Assembly: GCA_021811605.1 (NCBI GenBank)
Contig: JAJZNR010000012.1
Span: 1 to 32,647 of the forward strand
Source of the DNA: Microcaldota archaeon
Lineage (GTDB): Archaea; Micrarchaeota; Micrarchaeia; Micrarchaeales; Micrarchaeaceae
DNA length: 32,647 nucleotides
Reading direction: 5' to 3'
Shown here piece after piece: positions 15,442 through 21,887 of the stretch. The notes beneath the pieces were generated by a model that worked only from the letters and a program-made list of their open reading frames with translations, was not told the origin of the DNA and did no database searches. Positions within the stretch are counted from its first letter, which is position 1. Every line of letters starts with the position of its first letter. Both the position numbers and the translations under genes were made by a program.

Positions 15442-15948
15442 TCATCTCCTGATGTAAAGGCAGTAGAGCAGCGCGCCCAGGGAGCCTACCTCCTTTATCC
15501 TGTTCCGCTTTATGAGGGTGATTGCCCTGCTCACAGGCATCTTTATCGGCTTTATCACCTCGTCGGAGTCGAGTCTCTGCTTTGTCTTCTCCAGCCCTTC
15601 CGCCACAAAGCAGTGTGTAGTCTGCGTCTCGAGAGATGCGTCGGTGTAGAAGTCGAAAATGTGAGTGAGCCTCTTCGCCGTATAGCCGATCTCCTCCTCG
15701 AGCTCCCTCTCCGCCGCCTCCGGAGGAGTCTCCCCTTTCTCTATCATGCCAGATGGCACTTCGTATATGGTATCGTTGACCACCGGGCGGCGCTGCTTCT
15801 CCAGTATTATGCTGTTCTTGCCCAGTATCGGGACAACCATTACGGCAGAGCCGTTCTTTATCCTGCGCACCGTGGCCGGCTTGCCCCTGACCATTATGCG
15901 CTCTTCCTCAAGCGAAAACCTTGGGCACCTGTACACGACTCTCTTCAT
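15442..15948 (-). CDS. Nudix hydrolase, ADP-ribose pyrophosphatase-like
   Basis: A 168-residue Nudix hydrolase. The Nudix box is intact: Gly and Glu in GMIEKGE, then AERELEEEIGY, satisfying Gx5Ex7REUxEExGU. VVNDTIYEVPSG upstream of the box resembles the ExPAG segment of ADP-ribose pyrophosphatases, and the whole length fits that class. It would split ADP-ribose or a similar nucleoside diphosphate derivative into AMP plus a phosphate compound. The start is ATG 15948, 25 bp from the palindromic TATA box shared with the tRNA gene, so it is nearly leaderless. It lies 69 bp upstream of the DUF929 gene, which has its own promoter. Confidence 0.87.
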   Translation of the reverse strand: MKRVVYRCPRFSLEEERIMVRGKPATVRRIKNGSAVMVVPILGKNSIILEKQRRPVVNDTIYEVPSGMIEKGETPPEAAERELEEEIGYTAKRLTHIFDFYTDASLETQTTHCFVAEGLEKTKQRLDSDEVIKPIKMPVSRAITLIKRNRIKEVGSLGALLYCLYIRR

Positions 15949-15968
15949 GACTAGGCTAATACATACGT

Positions 15969-15978
15969 TATTTAAATA
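15969..15978. promoter_or_regulatory. Palindromic TATA box shared by tRNA-Trp and the Nudix gene
   Basis: TATTTAAATA is a perfect 10-bp palindrome. Its centre is about 30 bp before the first base of the plus-strand tRNA and about 25 bp before the ATG of the minus-strand Nudix gene. It is the only TATA-like element in the 55-bp space. Confidence 0.7.
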
Positions 15979-16003
15979 TCTGAGGTAGAATGATGTGTGT
16001 TTT

Positions 16004-16147
16004 GGGGTTGTAGCGTAACCTGGCAGCGCGGCTGGCTCCAGATATTTATACCAGTTGAGCCCCTCGGGGCGATGATGAGAATCTGGAAATACGATACGTA
16101 TAATATGAAGTGACCAGCAAATCCGGGTTCAAATCCCGGCGGCCCCA
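16004..16147 (+). tRNA. trnW: tRNA-Trp (CCA) with a 71-nt intron
   Basis: Acceptor GGGGTTG (16004-16010) pairs with CGGCCCC (16140-16146; two G-U pairs), discriminator A16147. D arm GCGT/GCGC. Anticodon stem GCTGG (16031-16035) pairs with CCAGC (16114-16118). Anticodon CCA is at 16038-16040. T arm CCGGG-TTCAAAT-CCCGG. The intron occupies 16042-16112, between positions 37 and 38, the canonical archaeal site. The 3' CCA is not encoded. A relaxed bulge-helix-bulge is visible: bulges AG|A and TG|A, with a 4-bp middle helix CTCC/GAAG containing one C-A mismatch. The promoter is the palindromic TATA box 30 bp upstream. Confidence 0.95.
16042..16112 (+). ncRNA. tRNA-Trp intron, possible box C/D guide RNA
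   Basis: The 71-nt intron is closed by a helix of 16043-16051 with 16098-16105 (one bulged base). Inside are TTGA (16055-16058, D-like), a hairpin GCCC-CTCG-GGGC (16059-16070) and a perfect C box ATGATGA (16072-16078). ATCTGGA at 16081-16087 is complementary to TCCAGAT at 16037-16043, covering the anticodon loop; G16086 would pair with C34. ACGA begins exactly 5 nt after G16086, where a D' box should be, but is a poor match to CTGA. Archaeal tRNA-Trp introns are known box C/D guides for methylation of C34 in Euryarchaeota; here that role is inferred. Confidence 0.5.
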
Positions 16148-16320
16148 AATCTCCTGTTCCTGCCTGCCTTCCTTTCGTGAAAAGCATATAAAGGTTGCAT
16201 CTGATTATCATCTCGCCGCGGTTGATCTGCCTGTCTGCCTGTTTGACAGGTTCATCCTACGCGGCAGCGGCGGTGAGCGTTTTAGATTGCGCCTGTCCGC
16301 TTCGCCTGTTGGTGGTAGAG

Positions 16321-16893
16321 ATGGCAAGAAGTAAGCGCAGAGGAAACGCAAACGGCGCCGGAGGCACGAGCAGTAAAACATACAGGCTTGACAAGAAGCC
16401 TGTGGCTGTGGTAATGCTTGCGCTTAGTCTGGTCATCATCATCTATGCGCTGACTTACACGAACTTCGACATCATACACGGTAGAGGGGCATCCGCGATA
16501 ATATTTGCATCCTTCGCGGGCAGCGGCTTCGTCCTGTTCATGGCGCCGAACACGAGGGGAGGGAACATAAAGAGATTCGTTAAGTCGTACATAGCCGCGG
16601 GTGTACTGGGCGAGCTGGGCTACTTCGCCCTGCCGTATCTTGGCATCTACATAACCACAGCTCTGATAATCCCGGCTACGGCGCTCGTGCTTGAAGGTAC
16701 AGACAGCGTGCACGCCCCGGCAATATCGCTCGCCTTCGCTTTCATAATATACGACGTCGGCTTGGACGGTATCGTGTTGGTGGCGACTGCGATGGTGATT
16801 CTCATAGTCGTCAGGATGTTCCTCGAGAGGGCAGCGTTCGTCGTGGAGCGTGAGGTAGTGAGAGGAGTGGCAAAAGTGAGGAGGGCACTGTGA
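16321..16893 (+). CDS. HPP-family-like integral membrane protein
   Basis: A 190-residue membrane protein with a basic N-terminus (MARSKRRGN) and about five hydrophobic segments (roughly 29-47, 58-75, 90-108, 110-125, 135-170). IIFASFAGSGFVLFMAPNTRGGNIKRFVKSYIAAGVLG resembles the SFGAS-VLLFxAPxSPxAQPRNxxxGHxxxxxxG block of HPP-family proteins. The position of the HPP tripeptide reads VHAPAISLAFAF here. HPP proteins are membrane proteins, some of them nitrite transporters; substrate is unknown here. The start is ATG 16321 with GGTGGTAGAG upstream; no ATG occurs earlier in frame. GCATATAAAGG (about 16184-16194) may be the TATA box, giving a leader of about 110 nt that holds a CCTGTC/GACAGG hairpin (16229-16249). 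Confidence 0.58.
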   Translation: MARSKRRGNANGAGGTSSKTYRLDKKPVAVVMLALSLVIIIYALTYTNFDIIHGRGASAIIFASFAGSGFVLFMAPNTRGGNIKRFVKSYIAAGVLGELGYFALPYLGIYITTALIIPATALVLEGTDSVHAPAISLAFAFIIYDVGLDGIVLVATAMVILIVVRMFLERAAFVVEREVVRGVAKVRRAL

Positions 16894-17037
16894 AAGCAGA
16901 GCGACCTATCGGTTACTGCTTGTTCCCTTATCACCGCGCTTTTGGAGTGTTTACTGGATCGCCGACGCCTGCCGCTGATTGTCCCGGCCGTTCCGTTGGT
17001 AGTTAGAAATAAATATCAGAAAGATGTGAGCAGTTTC

Positions 17038-17667
17038 ATGTCATCTGCTAACGTCGATGCTGGCGCCAAGGGGATGGAAGGCGCTATACGCAGAGCCAAC
17101 AGCACCGCAAAGGAGCTTGAGAGGATTGTGAGGCGCCCATACGGCGCGCTCTCCTCGGATACCGACATTGAGCGCGTGAGGGGGAAGTTCTATTCACTCT
17201 ATCGGGATGTGCATTCGATTGCCGACTCTGTTACGCTCCTTAGGAAGGATAACCCTTCGGAGACATGGGGCAGGGCTAAGATAGGAACGATGTTGAGAAA
17301 CGTGGAGTCTCTCAGGAGAAGCGTGAGCGCATCTGCACGGTTCAGCTCCGTGAGCTGCGAATACATGAAGAATATAGGGACCGACGTGGAGCGGTTCGGA
17401 TCGGATTACCTGGATTTCGCTCCCACACTGGTCAAGATGGGAATTGCGGTTTTGATTTCCGAGGTGGCTGTAGATGTTGCAGCCGGGTACCTGCTGAAGC
17501 TCATTCCGCAGTACTATTGGTATGTGCCGTGGCAGCTGGGCCAGGCGCTCGGGATTGTCGGTGCGGTTGTCTTCGTGGCCGGTGGTCTTCCAGAAGGATT
17601 CGATAAGGCGTTCCGCTGGGTCGACGCGATATACGCAAAATTCAGGAGATGGCATGGAAATCATTAA
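17038..17667 (+). CDS. Hypothetical membrane protein, 209 residues
   Basis: I do not recognise this protein. Residues 1-130 are soluble, charged and helical (ANSTAKELERIVRRPYG, SLYRDVHSIADSVTLL), perhaps a coiled coil. Then two hydrophobic segments follow (about 141-163, KMGIAVLISEVAVDVAAGYLL; and about 172-190, LGQALGIVGAVVFVAGGL), and a short basic tail (KFRRWHGNH). The start is ATG 17038 because AAATAAATATC at 17006-17016 is a TATA-like box about 27 bp upstream, so the transcript is nearly leaderless. It is flanked by membrane protein genes in the same direction, but its own promoter suggests it is separate. Confidence 0.65.
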   Translation: MSSANVDAGAKGMEGAIRRANSTAKELERIVRRPYGALSSDTDIERVRGKFYSLYRDVHSIADSVTLLRKDNPSETWGRAKIGTMLRNVESLRRSVSASARFSSVSCEYMKNIGTDVERFGSDYLDFAPTLVKMGIAVLISEVAVDVAAGYLLKLIPQYYWYVPWQLGQALGIVGAVVFVAGGLPEGFDKAFRWVDAIYAKFRRWHGNH

Positions 17668-17717
17668 TAACATTGCGCACTAACTATACTAATGACGATG
17701 GATAGAGGGGTGGAAGG

Positions 17718-18398
17718 ATGGGAGACAAACCAGCATACCTGATAAACAGCTACAGCGTGTCGAAGGTCATGGCCAGGGGGATGTCGATGGGATATCCTCC
17801 GCTTGGCTTCAAGGACGCCAAGGGTAATGTAGTCCTCACCGCGAAGCAGGGCGGGATAGGGAGGCACGCAGTTCTTGCGGACGGGAGCGGGAACATGGTA
17901 GGCTACGTGCAGAAGAAGGGCATATCCCTTGGAAATTCGGCAACCTACCAGTTCTTTGATGGGAAGAACCAGCAGATAGGCCAGGTGAAGATAAGGGCAG
18001 GCCTCATGGGAATGAGCGAGACGATATCCATGCAGGATCCGAACGGCAATGCCGTAGCGTCGGCGACCGGCAATTTTGCGGGTTTCAACTACGAGGTGAT
18101 GGATGCAGAGGGTAAAAAGACCCTGGCAAAAATCTATCGAAACACGGGCAGCCAGAACCAGCAGGGGGGCGGTGGCGGTCTAGGCGGGCTGCTGAAGCAG
18201 GCCGCTGGCGCGATGATAAGCCAGGCGATGGGCTCTTACAATGTAGAGATATTGGACAAGTCCATAAACGACCTGTCAAGGCTCTTCATACTTGAACTGG
18301 TAGTGGTGCTCGATACCATGTACCAGCCGAACAGCGGAGGGTTCTCCAGTGGAGGAGGAATGGGTCCTGGAGGCGGGGGTTTCAACATAAAGATTTAA
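17718..18398 (+). CDS. LURP-one-related/scramblase-like (tubby-like fold) protein
   Basis: A 226-residue protein whose pattern of short beta strands fits the LURP-one-related/phospholipid-scramblase-like fold: YLINSYSVSKV, GFKDAKGNVVLTAKQ, ATYQFFDGKNQQIGQVKI, ISMQDPNGNAVASATG, FNYEVMDAEGKKTLAKI, a helix-rich Gly segment (QQGGGGGLGGLLKQ), then SYNVEILDKSINDLSRLFILELVVVLDTMYQ. The hydrophobic helix near residues 186-203 is typical for the buried helix of this fold. The tail is Gly-rich (about 205-222). The start is ATG 17718 with GGGGTGGAAGG immediately upstream. It is followed 14 bp later by a DUF6159-like membrane protein with a similar Gly-rich tail, so the two probably work together at the membrane. 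Biochemical role is unknown. Confidence 0.7.
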   Translation: MGDKPAYLINSYSVSKVMARGMSMGYPPLGFKDAKGNVVLTAKQGGIGRHAVLADGSGNMVGYVQKKGISLGNSATYQFFDGKNQQIGQVKIRAGLMGMSETISMQDPNGNAVASATGNFAGFNYEVMDAEGKKTLAKIYRNTGSQNQQGGGGGLGGLLKQAAGAMISQAMGSYNVEILDKSINDLSRLFILELVVVLDTMYQPNSGGFSSGGGMGPGGGGFNIKI

Positions 18399-18412
18399 CA
18401 TGGTGTATAGAA

Positions 18413-19483
18413 ATGGGTTTCCTTAGTGCACTGTTTCCGAACATAGAACTTGGTATAAAGATATCCAACCAGGTCATAGGCACGCTCCTGAAGGACAAGG
18501 AGCTGTTCATCTACCCTGTGGTGATGGCGCTGATAGCGTTCCTGCTGCTAGTGGTAGTGTTCGTGCCCTTCATCTTCCTCGGAGGGCTGGTCGCAGGTCC
18601 GCTATCTCTCATTGCGCTCCTGATAATATACTACCTGATAACCACGTTCGTGGCTACGTACTTCCTCTTTGCGCTATATATTGCGTTCACTAACTTCGTC
18701 CAGGGAAAGAAGATAGGTATGGGAGCCGCGCTTTCGCAGGCGAAGGCGTACCTGCCGCAGATAATACAGTGGACGATATTCTACACGATTGTGATGCTGA
18801 TAGTGCGCCTCATTGAGGGCGCGGCGTCGAACAACAGGGGGGCACTTGGGTTCGTTCTCCAGCTTGTGCTGCAGGAAGTCATTGCGATAGGGCTCTTCCT
18901 CGGAACGACATTCGCGATACCCGTCATGTACGAGGATAAGGTTGGCCCGATCCAGGCAGTGAAGAGAAGCGCTATGTTCATAATCAACAACATAGGCAAG
19001 ACCTTCTCCGGAATAATCTACTTCGACATAATCGCATTCGTGATAAAGGCGGTTGGCGGCGTATTCATCGTAGCCGCGATTTTCATGGGGGTAGTGGACC
19101 TTATGATCGACAGCGGCGCGACGATACCGTTTATGGGACACGTCAGTCTGATATGGATAATTGTCACCTTCATACTCGGCCTCGCGATATACATAATAGG
19201 CGCGCTCTTCAACTACGTGACGCTGCATATCTACTACCTGGTGGTCTACGATTACGTGAGGAACCACAAGGCGCCAAAAGGCATGGACGAGACCCTGATA
19301 ACTTCATCCATAAAGCACACCACTGGAGCCACCGGCCTGCAGGGCGGAGGGAGGGGCTCCGGAAAGAAGGGAGGGAGCAGCGGCGGAGGCCAGCAGCAAG
19401 GTGGCAGTGGCGGGATCTTCGGAGGTCTATTCCAGTCTGGCGGAGGGAACAGCCCTCCTGACATGAAGGACTACGTGAAATAG
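18413..19483 (+). CDS. DUF6159-like integral membrane protein with Gly-rich tail
   Basis: A 356-residue membrane protein with about six hydrophobic segments (roughly 35-60, 65-90, 122-142, 150-172, 200-240, 250-280). The opening SNQVIGTLLKDKELFIYPVVMALIAFL resembles the DUF6159 pattern in which a helix with KDKEL-x-P leads into the first membrane span. After residue 295 a hydrophilic tail rich in Gly, Ser and Gln follows (GGGRGSGKKGGSSGGG), ending SPPDMKDYVK. The ATG at 18413 has GGTG 7 nt upstream. Spacing of 14 bp from the LURP-one-like gene indicates an operon. The function is unknown. Confidence 0.65.
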   Translation: MGFLSALFPNIELGIKISNQVIGTLLKDKELFIYPVVMALIAFLLLVVVFVPFIFLGGLVAGPLSLIALLIIYYLITTFVATYFLFALYIAFTNFVQGKKIGMGAALSQAKAYLPQIIQWTIFYTIVMLIVRLIEGAASNNRGALGFVLQLVLQEVIAIGLFLGTTFAIPVMYEDKVGPIQAVKRSAMFIINNIGKTFSGIIYFDIIAFVIKAVGGVFIVAAIFMGVVDLMIDSGATIPFMGHVSLIWIIVTFILGLAIYIIGALFNYVTLHIYYLVVYDYVRNHKAPKGMDETLITSSIKHTTGATGLQGGGRGSGKKGGSSGGGQQQGGSGGIFGGLFQSGGGNSPPDMKDYVK

Positions 19484-19599
19484 AGTCAGGGTGGAACTGC
19501 CGGTCGTGCCGAGCCTGCTTACTCCTCTTTCGGAGCGTGGTCGTGGATGCATTAGGCGAAGGCTCTCTTCCCATGGCTTGCGCGGGGAGGGGAGCCGCA

Positions 19600-20286
19600 T
19601 CAGGACTTGTACTTGCTAACGGACCCGTACGTGCATGTGCATGGCGCGTTATGGCAGACGTGGCAGTTGTTGGGGAACTCCTTGGCGAGAATCGCGGCGA
19701 GGTCTATGCCTTCGGAGTTCAGTACTCCCATGAGGCAGGAGAAGAAGTCAGCAGCCTCTAGCTTCACCTCGTCGAGGTGCGCCTCGCTCCTGTCACCCAT
19801 GTAATACTGCACTGCCTCTGACAGTTCGCCGGACTCTTCTGCTAGATGTATGCCTGCATCCTTCACGTCCCTCCTGTCGGCAGGATATACCTTATTGAAC
19901 ATCAGCTGGAACTCCGCTATCGTCTGCGGCTTTCTGGAGCCATCGGGCACTATCTTGCGGCGAACCTCAACCTTCTCGGCCCTGCAGTTGCACGGCGCCT
20001 CGCCGCAGTACGAGCACAGGTACGGGAACCTTTCCCAGACTATATCCGATATGCTGATGTGGAGGCGGTTCATCAGGCTAGTGAACCAGCTGAACGTTAT
20101 CATTATGTTTATCTCCACCTTCTTTCTGTCGCCTTTCCTTATGCCCTTTATAGCCCGCATGGTAAAGCGCTGTATCTGCGTAAGAAGGTCCCAGTGCGTG
20201 TATGCGCGGTCGTTCGGTATGCCATAGACCGCATCCACAAAACTGGAGTACTCCGCGATGGTAGAGGCGGGGTTGAGAGACGCCAT
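19600..20286 (-). CDS. Tandem MazG-like protein with two zinc-binding knuckles
   Basis: A 228-residue protein made of two related halves. The second half has the MazG-type NTP pyrophosphohydrolase motif, ExxE (Glu151, Glu154 in LAEESGE) and ExxD (Glu177, Asp180 in KLEAADFF), 22 residues apart. The first half has the same outline (TIAEYSSFVDAVYG versus TIAEFQLMFNKVYP at 122-135) but no acidic motif (LLTQIQRF), so it is probably inactive. Each half ends in a Cys cluster C-x2-C-x4-C-x-C: Cys91/94/99/101 and Cys208/211/216/218, suited to one Zn or Fe-S each. The start is ATG 20286, about 27 bp from AAATATATATC (about 20308-20319). A nucleotide-cleaning role is likely; the clusters are unusual. 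Confidence 0.72.
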   Translation of the reverse strand: MASLNPASTIAEYSSFVDAVYGIPNDRAYTHWDLLTQIQRFTMRAIKGIRKGDRKKVEINIMITFSWFTSLMNRLHISISDIVWERFPYLCSYCGEAPCNCRAEKVEVRRKIVPDGSRKPQTIAEFQLMFNKVYPADRRDVKDAGIHLAEESGELSEAVQYYMGDRSEAHLDEVKLEAADFFSCLMGVLNSEGIDLAAILAKEFPNNCHVCHNAPCTCTYGSVSKYKS

Positions 20287-20329
20287 GGAATTAATTCTGC
20301 TTGTGTGATATATATTTCTTTCTGGAAGC

Positions 20330-20899
20330 TCATCCCTTAGTCAATATCGTCAGATGCAGTCTCTTCGCAAGGAGATAGAACTTCTCGCTGTAGCGGTAGA
20401 TCACATACATTATTATGAGGCTGAGCGCCACCCCGGCTAGCACGTCGGTGAAGTAGTGGACTCCCAGGTAGACCCTGCCGAAAAGGACCAGCAGCAGCCA
20501 TATCGCATAAAGTGCGAATGCTTTCCTGTACCTCCACAGGAAGAGGACTACTCCGGTAAGCACCATCGCATGGTCGCTCGGGAACGAATAGCTGTTCTCG
20601 CATCCGTTCGGCATGTTTATCCATTGCAAGGAAGGGATGCTGCACGGCCTCGGCTCTGCCACGGCGTACTTTATGCCGGAACCTATTGCAAAGAGCAGCA
20701 CCAGTGAGAATATGTAGGCGTATATTGCCTTGTCCTTCTTGAGGTAGAGGTATCCGAGCACCAGAAGGAGCACCACGTAGTAGGATTCTGAGAGTATGCT
20801 CATGAGAGGGTTTAACCACGAACCTGCTGTCGCGGCTATCCCGTTTACGAGCTGGAATGCGGCGATGTTTATTCCTATAGTGGTAGGGTCGAAAAGCAA
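20330..20899 (-). CDS. PAP2-family membrane phosphatase
   Basis: A 189-residue integral membrane phosphatase of the PAP2 (type 2 phosphatidic acid phosphatase) superfamily with five to six spans. All three catalytic blocks are seen: KYAVAEPRP (KxxxxxxRP), SFPSDH (PSGH-like) and GRVYLGVHYFTD (SRxxxxxHxxxD with Gly for Ser). Likely substrates are phosphatidate, CDP-archaeol precursors or polyprenyl pyrophosphate; the last would recycle the carrier used in glycosylation. The start appears to be a TTG at 20899, since the next ATG is at residue 33 and would remove the first helix. A TATA-like ATTTATATAC lies at 20950-20959 in the space shared with the divergent ZIP-like gene. Confidence 0.83.
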   Translation of the reverse strand: MLFDPTTIGINIAAFQLVNGIAATAGSWLNPLMSILSESYYVVLLLVLGYLYLKKDKAIYAYIFSLVLLFAIGSGIKYAVAEPRPCSIPSLQWINMPNGCENSYSFPSDHAMVLTGVVLFLWRYRKAFALYAIWLLLVLFGRVYLGVHYFTDVLAGVALSLIIMYVIYRYSEKFYLLAKRLHLTILTKG

Positions 20900-20949
20900 A
20901 AAAACACGCTCCTGTCTTCCGTTTGAGACTTGGATAAGTATGAGGATAA

Positions 20950-20959
20950 GTATATAAAT
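20950..20959. promoter_or_regulatory. Likely shared TATA region of PAP2 and ZIP-like genes
   Basis: GTATATAAAT reads as a TATA box on the plus strand and as ATTTATATAC on the minus strand. It is about 47 bp from the ZIP-like TTG and about 55 bp from the PAP2 TTG. It is preceded by a near-direct repeat (GATAAGTATGAGGATAAGTATA). Confidence 0.45.
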
Positions 20960-21001
20960 GGTTGTAAATGAACTCCTATAACTCGGTTATTGGGTGACCG
21001 C

Positions 21002-21766
21002 TTGATAGCGAACTATTACCTGACAGTGGGCCTCTCCATAGCGATGGGGCTTTCCATCTTCCTCTCCTTCCCGCTTGTTATGGACAGGAAGGCGAGCGCG
21101 AGGCGGCTGCTGCTCTACAACGCGATTGCAATAGGCATACTCGTGTTCCTGCTGATGGACATATATGGGGACGTTGCCGCTGTGTTCGCCGGCGACGCGA
21201 TAACGGACCCTCTGCTGCTGGTGTTCCTCGCCGGGTTCGTGATATCGTTTGCTTTCTTCATCCTGCCTAAGGGCAGCAGGGATCCTTCCGAGAACCCGAA
21301 AAGGACGTCGGTGCTGGCCGCGATCGGAATAGGATTCCAGAACCTTACCGAGGGGCTGGTGTTCGGCTCTGCGGGGGCGGCGGGCCTCCTTCCGGTATAT
21401 GTCCTGGCGGCGATAGGGTTCTCGGTGCAGAACATAACCGAGGGATTCCCTATAGCGGCGCCCCTTTTCGGGCAGCTCGAGAAGACCAGCAGGAAGTTCA
21501 TAGGCGGAGTCTTCCTTCTCGGCGGCCTGCCTACCGTGATCGGCACGGCCATAGGGCTGGTCTTCTTTTCCAGCCTCTTCATAACTTTCTTCGACTCGCT
21601 CGCATGCGCTGCGATACTTTACGTCGTACTGGTGCTCTTCCACGTGAACGTTAACAGGGGGACGAAGGACCCTGCGGGGATAAAGACCGCGATGACATAT
21701 ACTTACGGAGGCATACTGATAGGATTCGTGATCGCGTATGTTCTCAACTATTCAGTTGCGGTTTAA
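21002..21766 (+). CDS. ZIP-family-like metal transporter with His-to-Gln motifs
   Basis: A 254-residue membrane protein with about eight hydrophobic segments and the ZIP (ZupT/GufA-like) layout. The two core motifs of the metal path, usually HNxPEG in helices 4 and 5, read QNLTEGLVFG and QNITEGFPIAAPLF, so the His is replaced by Gln and the Pro by Thr in both, while Asn and Glu remain. Such changes may alter metal choice or speed. The start is taken as TTG 21002, which has GGTGA four bases upstream; a TTG four codons earlier is in the same frame. It is divergent from the PAP2 gene. A TTTTAGTTTTAG stretch after the stop may terminate it. Confidence 0.72.
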   Translation: MIANYYLTVGLSIAMGLSIFLSFPLVMDRKASARRLLLYNAIAIGILVFLLMDIYGDVAAVFAGDAITDPLLLVFLAGFVISFAFFILPKGSRDPSENPKRTSVLAAIGIGFQNLTEGLVFGSAGAAGLLPVYVLAAIGFSVQNITEGFPIAAPLFGQLEKTSRKFIGGVFLLGGLPTVIGTAIGLVFFSSLFITFFDSLACAAILYVVLVLFHVNVNRGTKDPAGIKTAMTYTYGGILIGFVIAYVLNYSVAV

Positions 21767-21887
21767 GTTTTAGTTTTAGTGATGGCATAGGAGCGTAGGC
21801 GTGTGGTTTGTTTGGCTGTTGAGACAGACTGTGAGGTAAGGAAAAGAACGGAGTGCGGTACAGGTACAGACAGGCCGTAAACTGGAG

